Origin: a virus
Direction: 5' to 3' (one strand)
DNA length: 46,320 nt
IMG/VR virus record: IMGVR_UViG_3300009180_000007
Span: 1 to 46,320 of that record
The translations under genes were made by a program, and so were the position numbers. The stretch's first letter is position 1. Every line of letters begins with the position of its first letter. Below are positions 26,555 through 34,313 of the stretch, in pieces. The notes beneath the pieces were generated by a model. The model did not search any database. It was given only the letters and a program-made list of their open reading frames with translations, and was not told the origin of the DNA.

Positions 26555-28278
26555 TTGAGCCCGACGACATCTACAACAAGACTCTATTCGGCGCGGAAGC
26601 GGTTTTCGCGGAAGTTCGCGACGACATCATTCGTACGGTATCGAGTTCTTATCGTACTCTTCCGATACCGAGTGTCCTAAATCGAATCCGTTCGCTTTGG
26701 GCATCGTCGTCGGTGGTATTGGTCGATCACTTGGCCGATACTAATTTAGCTGCTTGGGTCGGCGGAATTGACTCAGTTTCGAAGCAGTTTCCAGCATGGC
26801 TATGGCAACACTTCACACACCAACTATGGGGAGGGAAGCAACCAGAGCCGTTTGAGCTGAATTTGTTTCCACACTTCCGAGACAATGACTCGCTCAAGAC
26901 GCTTCGGTTGCCGATTATCGACAAAGCAGTCTCGAACCTCGTACGTCGGAACGTGATGACGCGACCGCAATGGGATTTGGCTCGAGAGGAAGAGCAGAAG
27001 AAAGCTTTCTTCATTACTGCCGATCTAGGCGAAAAGGCGATCGAGACTATCCGCGACGTGCTTGTCGAGGATGTTTCAGCCGGTCAAACGATCCGAGCTT
27101 TCCAGCAAAAGCTAGCCGAGTCGATCGAGGGTTCGGCATTGCATCCGGCACACGTTGAAAACATCTATCGGACCAACGTACAAGCAGCGTATCGCGATGG
27201 CAAGGAGACCATGGCATCGCATCCTATCGTCGCGGGATTGTTTCCCTATCAGCGATACACTTGCAATCACGATGCACGTACACGGACGACGCATAGAGCC
27301 CTAGAGCGTTTGGGGCTCAACGGTACCGGGATCTATCGGCGCGACGATCCTTTTTGGGACTTCTATACTCCACCATGGGGCTATCAATGCCGATGCGGAA
27401 CCATGCTCTTGACGATCGAGCAAGCCGCACGGTTAGGGGTACGCGAAGCGATGGACTGGTTACGTTCGGGACGTCCACCGGCACAACCGGAGCACAGGCT
27501 AGAGCATATTCCCTTTCCACCGGAACCAGGGTTTGGGTATCGCGGTATCGTCCGAATGTCGTCAGTCGATCGAGCCGGACACAAACACAAAGGAAAAGGG
27601 CAAGGCGGGGGGCAGTTTACCAGCGACGGAGACGGGGCACAGAAAACGCCGGCAGAAACTTCCAAAACGGGGCAAAAGGCGACAGGCAAGGCAAAAGCGG
27701 TAAAAGCACCTGCAAAGGTTGCCGAGTTGCATCCGGTGGTTTTAGCGAAAGCAGCGGAGCAAGGCGACTCGCCGGAACATCGGGAAGCCCGTACGGTCGT
27801 CGCCAAGCACTATTTCGCGAATATGGCTGTTGCGTACGACCACAAGACCGGGACCATGGTACCGCTAAAGCCAAACACGCAGGAGGGCATGTTAGACGGG
27901 ATCGATCTGAGCAAGCCCGTTACACTTGGTCCCCCTCCAGCGATTCCGCCACCAAGAAAGATGGTTCAGTGGCAAGCGGAAGGGGGCTATCGCGGTTCGT
28001 ACTTTAGTGTTGAAGGGGTGAAGCCACAGGAGTTAGGGATTTATGAACAAGCAACAGCTTGGACGCTTCCAGGTCAACCGGTTTTACCCAGGAGGCAAAA
28101 AGCCTACGACACCAAAAAAGCCAAGCTCGATCGAATCAGTTATTTGCAGAGCGTAACGGCACCTACGATCGATACATGGTCGGTACCGGGAAAGCACGTA
28201 GCAGTAGCGGGGGGCGGTCCACAATGGTACGTTCCCGTAGCTGCTCACCCACAAGTTAGGATTCCAGTTACAAAATGA
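26551..28278 (+). CDS. MuF head protein with C-terminal toxin-like domain
   Basis: 575 residues. Residues about 170-305 are a MuF (Mu gp30) domain: V-E-N-I-Y-R-T-N-V-Q-A-A-Y, Y-T-C-N-H-D-A-R-T-R, and P-P-W-G-Y-Q-C-R-C-G-T. MuF is a minor head protein near the portal. At V-R-M-S (R335-M-S337) the fold ends and a G-K-G-Q-G-G-G-Q-F linker begins. The last ~115 residues (G-I-D-L-S-K-P-V, Y-R-G-S-Y-F-S-V-E-G, Q-E-L-G-I, L-Q-S-V-T-A, D-T-W-S-V-P-G, A-G-G-G-P-Q-W) resemble, from memory, a secreted polymorphic toxin domain (type 46/TNT-like). MuF-toxin fusions are known in temperate phages. The toxin call is inference. Confidence 0.75.
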   Translation: MIEPDDIYNKTLFGAEAVFAEVRDDIIRTVSSSYRTLPIPSVLNRIRSLWASSSVVLVDHLADTNLAAWVGGIDSVSKQFPAWLWQHFTHQLWGGKQPEPFELNLFPHFRDNDSLKTLRLPIIDKAVSNLVRRNVMTRPQWDLAREEEQKKAFFITADLGEKAIETIRDVLVEDVSAGQTIRAFQQKLAESIEGSALHPAHVENIYRTNVQAAYRDGKETMASHPIVAGLFPYQRYTCNHDARTRTTHRALERLGLNGTGIYRRDDPFWDFYTPPWGYQCRCGTMLLTIEQAARLGVREAMDWLRSGRPPAQPEHRLEHIPFPPEPGFGYRGIVRMSSVDRAGHKHKGKGQGGGQFTSDGDGAQKTPAETSKTGQKATGKAKAVKAPAKVAELHPVVLAKAAEQGDSPEHREARTVVAKHYFANMAVAYDHKTGTMVPLKPNTQEGMLDGIDLSKPVTLGPPPAIPPPRKMVQWQAEGGYRGSYFSVEGVKPQELGIYEQATAWTLPGQPVLPRRQKAYDTKKAKLDRISYLQSVTAPTIDTWSVPGKHVAVAGGGPQWYVPVAAHPQVRIPVTK

Positions 28279-28511
28279 GCAAGATACAGGAAGCGATCCA
28301 ACACACGGAAGCCTATTTGAAGTTGTCGCAGGATCCGGCAATGGTCGCAGTACTCGCACAACTCAAGCAAGCTCTTGATGGCAAGCCGCAACCATTGTGT
28401 TCCATCGGTCGCATTGTGACGTCCAACTACGTTCCAGCTCCAGTAGCCGAGCTTGAGGATTGGGTCGATCTAGTTTTGGAAGCATGGAAGGAAATCAAGG
28501 CACGGAAATGA
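28275..28511 (+). CDS. Small protein after MuF-toxin; possible immunity partner
   Basis: 78 residues in an ATGA overlap with the MuF gene end. Helical start (I-Q-E-A-I-Q-H-T-E-A-Y-L-K-L), a short C-S-I-G-R-I-V loop and a helical end. The tight coupling directly behind a putative toxin domain is where immunity genes sit, but it might equally be a tail protein for the next gene, with which it also overlaps. No family recognised. Confidence 0.5.
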   Translation: MSKIQEAIQHTEAYLKLSQDPAMVAVLAQLKQALDGKPQPLCSIGRIVTSNYVPAPVAELEDWVDLVLEAWKEIKARK

Positions 28512-29800
28512 TTGGTTCATTTAATTGGCTCGTAGACGGTAAGCCTGTCTATTTCGACCAAACAAGCCAACAGCAATTCATCGACTGCCCAAGGGGATGC
28601 AACAGCGGTCGAGCTGTTTTCATCATGCGAGAAGAGGATGCAGACGCAATCGGAGAAGACGCGGTAAGCTTCGAGGCGACGTTTATCGAAGAGGATGCTA
28701 AAGAGGGCGATGAGCCGCAAGTATTCACTTGGCAGGGGTACTATCTATGTTCGCGGTTGAAAGAGCTGGAATCCGGTAATGTGGTAGTGGAGTTTCGCGA
28801 CAAGCGAGTTTTGCTCGAGCGTGGCACGGTGAACACCGAGTACAACACGATCAACTTAGTCGCGTACGAGCCGGGGGGAAGCACGACGACCTACAACTTT
28901 TACGTTGACGAGTTTTGCCGAGCTTCGAACACTCCCCACACCTTTGTGCAAATTGTCGAAGCTATCTTCGATGAGACTGAGCTAGAATATCCTGGTTGTC
29001 CGTCGGTCGCAGTTTCTCCCATAACGAACATTTCCGGACGTGGCAATTGTGCGACCATCTTGCAAGGCTTGCTTGCTTCTGTCGGGCTCGACATGATATT
29101 CGATCCTTTCGCCGGTACCGTCAGCATTGTCCGATTGACGGATACGCACGACGTTAGCGCACGTGAAGAGGCAACAGCCGACGGGCGAATCGTTTACCCA
29201 GGGCAGTTTAACGACGATGATGCAACGAAGCAGCATATTGGGAAGGCAAAAATACTTCCATCTGACTATTTCCCTGTTCAATTCGTGGAAGAGGATGAAG
29301 CGACGTTTGGGGATGGTGGCTCTTCGATCAACATTCGAGACTACCAACTAGCCGACGACATCACACGTACCGTGAAGACCGCACGGTTGACGGAAATCGA
29401 ACAAGCATTGGACGCATGGTACCAGTACCAAGACGAAACATTCACCGAGTACTTATGGGGCATTGTGGAACAAGTACCAGGGGCACGAATCTACCATACG
29501 ACGTGGATGCTTAAACACGAAGAGAACGGAACGCACACAAAGCTACGCAACTACGTTCCCCCAATACCATGGGCAGCGAGAACCGAGTTCCGCCGAAAGG
29601 GAGTACGACGGGGGAAAACTCGAGAAGTGGTTGACGGGTCGCTCAAATTGGTCGAGTACTACAAGCAGAGCAATACGGGCTCTTACACGGCAACAAACAA
29701 AGACATAAAAGCAGTCACAATAGGGACCAACATCGCGATAGACAAGACTGTCGCTTTTTGGGAAGGTGAAAGAACGTATCTAGCGCTGGAGGTATGTTAA
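28508..29800 (+). CDS. Minor tail protein / hub candidate
   Basis: 430 residues from the ATG at 28508 in an ATGA overlap; the frame upstream to 28460 is only overlap. Beta-rich N-terminal part (V-V-V-E-F-R-D-K-R-V-L-L-E-R) then an alpha/beta domain, with some cysteines early (F-I-D-C-P-R-G-C). Followed by two other tail-type genes, it probably belongs to the tail tip. Motif evidence is weak. Confidence 0.45.
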   Translation: MIGSFNWLVDGKPVYFDQTSQQQFIDCPRGCNSGRAVFIMREEDADAIGEDAVSFEATFIEEDAKEGDEPQVFTWQGYYLCSRLKELESGNVVVEFRDKRVLLERGTVNTEYNTINLVAYEPGGSTTTYNFYVDEFCRASNTPHTFVQIVEAIFDETELEYPGCPSVAVSPITNISGRGNCATILQGLLASVGLDMIFDPFAGTVSIVRLTDTHDVSAREEATADGRIVYPGQFNDDDATKQHIGKAKILPSDYFPVQFVEEDEATFGDGGSSINIRDYQLADDITRTVKTARLTEIEQALDAWYQYQDETFTEYLWGIVEQVPGARIYHTTWMLKHEENGTHTKLRNYVPPIPWAARTEFRRKGVRRGKTREVVDGSLKLVEYYKQSNTGSYTATNKDIKAVTIGTNIAIDKTVAFWEGERTYLALEVC

Positions 29801-30808
29801 ATGGGAGGACTTGGATATTGCTGTTGTGACGAAGAAAGTTGCGACATTGCACAAGACGACTTCAATCGAGCTAATTCAACCGACCTTGGATCGGGATGGA
29901 CAGCAGCGACTCGAGACAATTTCTCGATCGTAAGCAATCAAGCTGTTGCCGATACAACTGACGCGGCGATATTCGATACGCTTCATCCGGATCCAGACCC
30001 ATCGGGAATAGCGATCGTGAAGACGATCGACGAAGTATTTGACAGCGGGGCGACGTATCGCGTTATTTGTAACGCGGTCGATGCGAGTAATTATCACTGG
30101 TGTGACTTTACCCGAAACGCAGGAGACACGTCGGTATTAGCCATCGGAAAGCGTACCAGCGGGGTAGATACCACGATCAAAAGCGCAACGATTGTTGGCT
30201 TGAGCAATTTATCTCGAGATTTGCAGGTTCGAATAGCTCCAGGTGAGCTTTGTGGAATGGTGTCAAATGCGACTCTTTCGTTTGTTGGAAAAGATGCAAC
30301 GCCATTCCCGACGGGCTATCGTATCGGAATGAAAGCGAGTGTAGCGGGGCTCAAGTTCGACGACATCCGTTTCGTCCAGCATAACGAAACGTTCGAGACA
30401 TGTCCCGTGTGTATATGTAAATGCGATACGTCATACATTCCACCGGTGCTAAACGCTCGTTTCCAGGGGTTTGGTCCGAGAATGGAAGCATTGAGTTGCG
30501 ATACTCAGTTAGTCTACGATCGAGTAGATAGCACCTGGAAAGGGGACGCTTGCGGATGCTTTACCGGTAGAGTGCGATGGACGTGTCCAGCAGTCGACAA
30601 CGATCCGCTTGAGGCAATCTTGCTCCTATTAGACAGCGGTTGTACTAACTCAGATGGTTTTCACGGTGGGTCGAGACTTCCGTCAACTGCTACGTGCAAT
30701 CCAATCTCCATACTTTATGGACCGTACACTGTCGCGGGATCCGACCTTTCGTGTGGTTGCGGTCCAATTTTTTCCGCAGGATCATACACAGTTACGATAA
30801 CGGCATGA
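29801..30808 (+). CDS. Cys-rich tail protein with ConA-like domain
   Basis: 335 residues. GGAGG lies 8 bases before the ATG, inside the end of the upstream gene. After a C-C-C-D motif, residues 18-195 look like a concanavalin/laminin-G-type sugar-binding fold starting D-D-F-N-R-A-N-S-T-D-L-G-S-G-W. A second half has many cysteine pairs (C-P-V-C-I-C-K-C, D-A-C-G-C-F). Such folds occur in receptor-binding tail proteins. Unusually rich in cysteine for a phage protein assembled in the cytoplasm, so some may bind metal. Confidence 0.55.
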   Translation: MGGLGYCCCDEESCDIAQDDFNRANSTDLGSGWTAATRDNFSIVSNQAVADTTDAAIFDTLHPDPDPSGIAIVKTIDEVFDSGATYRVICNAVDASNYHWCDFTRNAGDTSVLAIGKRTSGVDTTIKSATIVGLSNLSRDLQVRIAPGELCGMVSNATLSFVGKDATPFPTGYRIGMKASVAGLKFDDIRFVQHNETFETCPVCICKCDTSYIPPVLNARFQGFGPRMEALSCDTQLVYDRVDSTWKGDACGCFTGRVRWTCPAVDNDPLEAILLLLDSGCTNSDGFHGGSRLPSTATCNPISILYGPYTVAGSDLSCGCGPIFSAGSYTVTITA

Positions 30809-31974
30809 GCACTTGTAAGTTAAAACGTGTGTCCCCTCCATGCGAGTGCCCTATCGCTGGTTTCTGCGACCGGCACAAGGTAAACAAGGGAGAACACTGG
30901 AGAAAGCTTTGCCAAACCGATGAAAAGTATCGGCAAGCATGGGACGACAATACAGGACCGGGGCAACTTGTCCCAGGTATCGACTACTTTTCGTTAACAC
31001 CAGTCGATTACGGCGCGTACCACAAGCATTGGCGTGAATGGCACACAATCGCGAATCCAAGTTGGGTTTGGCTATTGGATTGGATCGAGCGTATTCCCGG
31101 TTGCGTGACGTGCAAGGATGACATGCGACGATGGATCGAAGTAAATAGACCACGATTCGACGACTGGACAGCGTACAGTTGTGAAGGGCATAACCACGTC
31201 AATCGCAAGCTTCTGAAGCCAGAGCTAACAGTTGAGGAAGCGAAAGAACGATGGAAAAACTCTTCCTACGTGTATCTTCCAAACGCCGATCGGCAACAAC
31301 CCTCGATCGAGTGTGTCGTCGCGGTGACATCGATCGGCCCAAAGCATTTTGAAAAGCAGTTGGAAGCGGTCGCGACATGGAAGCGATTAGGGCTCACTGT
31401 CGTATCGGTAAACACTTCCGAGGAAATCGATAAGCTTCGGGAAGTATTCACCCAGGTCGACGAATGGATAGCTAACGACGTGCTTGGTACGTTCTACGCA
31501 AAGCCGACGCAACCGATCAATCGATTGCTGGACGTCGCGATTGCAAAACAAAAGCCGGTACTACTGATCAACTCCGACATTCGCATCATTGGGGACCAGT
31601 CGACCATCGTCGATATCGTCAAAGCCGGGAAATCAGCGATAGGCATACGGCATAACTTCAAAGACTCCCCAACCGATGCAATCCAAGAGGTTTGGGGGCT
31701 TGATGCTTTTCTGGTTTGGCCTGATCAAGTCTCCAAGCTTCCCGAAGTGGTTTTTTCGGTTGGTCGCCCAATGTGGGACTATTGGCTAGGATGGATCCTT
31801 GGGAGAGACAAGCGTGAAACCGAATGGATTGGGCGACCTTATTTTTTCCATTTGGCTCACCCAGTTGCATGGACGAACGAAGATTGTCAGCGTGGTCATA
31901 AACACTTCGTTAGCAAGTTTGGACCGTGCAACTGGATGGCATGGAGACAGCTTTCGCCGTGTTGGAACGGCTAG
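30805..31974 (+). CDS. Cys/His start plus glycosyltransferase-like domain
   Basis: 389 residues from the ATG at 30805, in ATGA overlap. The first ~60 residues hold C-x2-C-like knots (C-E-C-P-I-A-G-F-C-D-R-H). Residues ~165-389 resemble a GT-A glycosyltransferase: I-E-C-V-V-A-V-T-S-I opening strand, and V-L-L-I-N-S-D-I-R-I (D258) in the place of the metal-binding acid motif, followed by W-G-L-D-A-F-L-V-W. Could glycosylate virion or host surface components. It ends the tail group; the early promoter follows. Confidence 0.6.
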   Translation: MSTCKLKRVSPPCECPIAGFCDRHKVNKGEHWRKLCQTDEKYRQAWDDNTGPGQLVPGIDYFSLTPVDYGAYHKHWREWHTIANPSWVWLLDWIERIPGCVTCKDDMRRWIEVNRPRFDDWTAYSCEGHNHVNRKLLKPELTVEEAKERWKNSSYVYLPNADRQQPSIECVVAVTSIGPKHFEKQLEAVATWKRLGLTVVSVNTSEEIDKLREVFTQVDEWIANDVLGTFYAKPTQPINRLLDVAIAKQKPVLLINSDIRIIGDQSTIVDIVKAGKSAIGIRHNFKDSPTDAIQEVWGLDAFLVWPDQVSKLPEVVFSVGRPMWDYWLGWILGRDKRETEWIGRPYFFHLAHPVAWTNEDCQRGHKHFVSKFGPCNWMAWRQLSPCWNG

Positions 31975-32076
31975 CACTAGGATACTTGTAAAAAAGTAGT
32001 GACAGCGTGTTGACAACGTCACTACGGCAGCGTACATTTCCACCGGTTCAGTTTCTTTACACGAACGGGGAATAGT
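31975..32076 (+). promoter_or_regulatory. Early promoter region
   Basis: A 102-base gap with no gene. TTGACA (32010-32015), 17-base spacer, TACATT (32033-32038) make the best promoter in the window. An 8-bp perfect palindrome, GTAGTGAC (31996-32003) and GTCACTAC (32018-32025), flanks the -35 box, and GTTGACAAC (32009-32017) is itself a palindrome over the -35. A repressor could sit here. It drives the recombination/replication genes. Confidence 0.8.
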
Positions 32077-32370
32077 ATGACAACGGGCAATCCAAAGGCA
32101 AATGAAGACGAAGCAAAAGCGACTAACCTAATCGCTTCCACAATCGAGGGTCTTTGCATGGACTCAATTCGGGTTATTGTGGGTTCAGGTCGCTTAAGTG
32201 CAGGATTAGCAAGACAATGCGTAGCTTCGGCGCTAATGTTCGTCGCTTGCAAAATCGGCGCTCCAAGCTCAGAAGAGGGAAAAATCGGGGCTCAAATGCT
32301 CTACGATGCCATGTCTGACAAGTTCAATCAAACGGTTGATGAATTGCGAGGGTCGCATGAGCGTAATTAA
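32077..32370 (+). CDS. First early gene, small unknown protein
   Basis: 97 residues, first product of the promoter at 32010. GGGG at 32067-32070 lies ahead of the ATG. Helical throughout; S-I-R-V-I-V-G-S-G-R-L and a cysteine-containing helix (L-M-F-V-A-C-K-I-G-A). No known family seen. First early genes often code for host takeover or regulatory proteins; that is only a position argument. Confidence 0.6.
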   Translation: MTTGNPKANEDEAKATNLIASTIEGLCMDSIRVIVGSGRLSAGLARQCVASALMFVACKIGAPSSEEGKIGAQMLYDAMSDKFNQTVDELRGSHERN

Positions 32371-32536
32371 GAAGCAGCGACAACTAGGTCGCGTAGGTAC
32401 TGCGACCTGGAACAAGCTCAAGAAAGCGGCGAAGCTTGCCGAGCTTTCGTTTACCCAGTGGGCAGTTAGCCGACTGTTGGTCGCGGCGGAAACCGAAGCA
32501 CTAGAGCGAAAGGAAGCCAAGAGCGATGAAGGATGA
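32357..32536 (+). CDS. Small ribbon-helix-helix-like protein
   Basis: 59 residues from the ATG at 32357, overlapping the previous gene by 14 bases. Basic start (V-I-K-K-Q-R-Q-L-G-R-V-G), then W-N-K-L-K-K-A-A-K-L-A and S-F-T-Q-W-A-V-S-R-L-L-V. Same helix signature as the protein at 23655, so the two are probably homologous. A likely early regulator and candidate to bind the palindrome at 31996. Confidence 0.6.
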   Translation: MSVIKKQRQLGRVGTATWNKLKKAAKLAELSFTQWAVSRLLVAAETEALERKEAKSDEG

Positions 32537-33377
32537 AGACTACTTCAGCGATCACTCGAGGGTTTCTAATTCCGGTCTCAGCTTGCTCAAAGAGTCTCCT
32601 GAGTTGTATTGGCAGATGATCAACGGCGAATACAAGCGACCAGTAACGAAAGCCATGGAGTTTGGGACGTTAGTTCATTGCTTAGTTCTCGAGTCAAGTA
32701 AGTTTTCGGAAAGATATTACATTCTTCCGGAAGGCATCGATCGACGTACCAACGCGGGTAGGGCAGCGTACGACGAAGCTTTGTATGTTGCCGGCAAGAA
32801 GACGGTCATCACACGAGAAACGATTCAGGACGCTCTAGCGTGTGCGAAGCGAATCAGATCGAACGAGACGATCGGCAAGACGCTTGAGACACCAGACGTC
32901 GAAATCGAGCGCGTAACGTACTACCGTTTGTTCGGTCTCGATTTTCGGTCGAAGCTTGATTGGGTCGATCCAAGGCGAAAGCTTATTATTGACATCAAGA
33001 CATGCCGTAACGCTAGCCCGAAAGCCTTTGCAATCCATGCTGCAAAGCTTGGCTATCATCGGCAAGGGGCATTGTATTGCGAGGGGGCTTCGCAGGTTTG
33101 GGGAGGGCAATTTCGGTTTGTAATGGTATGCGTTTGTACAACGTATCCGTACGAAACGTCGGTTGTCGAGTGGGACGACTACGGACTTCTTAGGGGCATG
33201 CAAGATGCGGCAGCATTGTGCGAGCAACTGAAGATCCGAACGTTGACTGACAATTGGAAACCAGACTATTCGAAGGGACCGGCACCTACGAAAATTACCG
33301 TACCAAAATGGTTGGAACGTCCGGAAATGGAAGATTTGTTTTTCAAGGACTTATTAGAAGGGCAAGACAATGAGTAA
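32526..33377 (+). CDS. RecE-like exonuclease (PD-(D/E)xK)
   Basis: 283 residues. N-terminal pattern S-D-H-S-R-V-S-N-S-G-L-S-L-L-K then M-E-F-G-T-L-V-H is typical of the RecE C-terminal domain / DUF3799 nuclease family. Metal-binding acids are visible in K-L-D-W-V-D (D145, D147) and I-I-D-I-K-T (D156, K158). It would digest one strand of double-stranded ends for recombination. It is paired with an annealase candidate downstream (8-base overlap), a common phage exonuclease-annealase pair. Confidence 0.8.
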   Translation: MKDEDYFSDHSRVSNSGLSLLKESPELYWQMINGEYKRPVTKAMEFGTLVHCLVLESSKFSERYYILPEGIDRRTNAGRAAYDEALYVAGKKTVITRETIQDALACAKRIRSNETIGKTLETPDVEIERVTYYRLFGLDFRSKLDWVDPRRKLIIDIKTCRNASPKAFAIHAAKLGYHRQGALYCEGASQVWGGQFRFVMVCVCTTYPYETSVVEWDDYGLLRGMQDAAALCEQLKIRTLTDNWKPDYSKGPAPTKITVPKWLERPEMEDLFFKDLLEGQDNE

Positions 33378-34158
33378 CGAATTGAGTACCACAGCGAACC
33401 AGGGTACCGGGGGTGCACTTGCTAACGCGGTCGCTTCTCGAGAAATCGCTGAGATTCAAGGGGCGATGACGATGGCGAAACGCTTTCCGAGGAACGAATC
33501 GGAAGCGTTAGACAAGATTATCGCAGCATGCAAGCGAAAGGGGTTGGCGGAAGTAGCCCAATATCAATACGCTCGAGGGGGCAAAGATATTGTTGGTCCG
33601 TCTATTCGAATGGCAGAGACCCTAGCACGATGTTGGGGTAACGTCCATTCGGGGATCCGCGAATTAGAGACGACAGCAACGCACACGGTTGTTGAGTCGT
33701 ACGCGATCGACCTGGAGACAAACAACCGGAATAGCAAGATATTCACAGTCAAGCACGAACGTCAAACCAAGAACGGCGCGTACGCATTGACGGACAATCG
33801 GGACATTTACGAACTGATTGCCAACAATGGCTCGAGACGGTTGCGAGCTTGCATCCTTTCGGTGATACCAGGGGACATTATCGACGCGGCGATTGCTCAG
33901 TGTGACGCGACGATGAACGCTAGCACGGATCCACTCGTGAAGCGAATCGAAATGGTTATAGCCAAGTTTGCAGAGATTGGAGTCACGACAGCAATGCTCG
34001 AGGCTCGTATTCAGCGAAATGTTACGGCAATGACGTCGCAACATATCACAACCTTGGGTAAGGTATACGTCGCTATCAAGGATGGTATTACGAGCGTGGC
34101 TAAGGAATTCCAAGCAACGCAAGAAACGAACGGAAACCGATCGGAACCACTGGCATGA
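33370..34158 (+). CDS. Single-strand annealing protein candidate (RecT/ERF-like)
   Basis: 262 residues directly after the RecE-like nuclease. Features such as M-T-M-A-K-R-F-P-R-N, I-I-A-A-C-K-R-K-G-L-A, G-P-S-I-R-M-A-E-T-L-A and N-N-G-S-R-R-L-R-A-C fit a conserved group of phage proteins found beside such nucleases, which I take to be annealases. No sequence motif proves it. Expected to coat and anneal single strands during recombination. Confidence 0.6.
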   Translation: MSNELSTTANQGTGGALANAVASREIAEIQGAMTMAKRFPRNESEALDKIIAACKRKGLAEVAQYQYARGGKDIVGPSIRMAETLARCWGNVHSGIRELETTATHTVVESYAIDLETNNRNSKIFTVKHERQTKNGAYALTDNRDIYELIANNGSRRLRACILSVIPGDIIDAAIAQCDATMNASTDPLVKRIEMVIAKFAEIGVTTAMLEARIQRNVTAMTSQHITTLGKVYVAIKDGITSVAKEFQATQETNGNRSEPLA

Positions 34159-34313
34159 GAGACGCAATCCGGTTAAACGTAACTGAGTCGATTGTCGGTG
34201 TAGTTGCAGTATCGTTAGCGTTCCTAGCGATACTCGTTGTAATGGTAGTTTTTGAGAATCTTTACCTGTTTTTTACTCGAGATGAGAACGAAAGTGAACA
34301 CGATGGCGAATGA
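34155..34313 (+). CDS. 52-residue single-span membrane protein
   Basis: A short gene starting in an ATGA overlap with the annealase stop. One hydrophobic span of about 22 residues (residues 13-33, I-V-G-V-V-A-V-S-L-A-F-L-A-I-L-V-V-M) and then an acidic end with D-E-N-E-S-E-H-D. It overlaps the next gene by 11 bases, or 32 if that gene starts at 34282. A small membrane protein in a recombination operon is odd; superinfection exclusion or host-membrane effects are possible. Confidence 0.6.
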   Translation: MRDAIRLNVTESIVGVVAVSLAFLAILVVMVVFENLYLFFTRDENESEHDGE

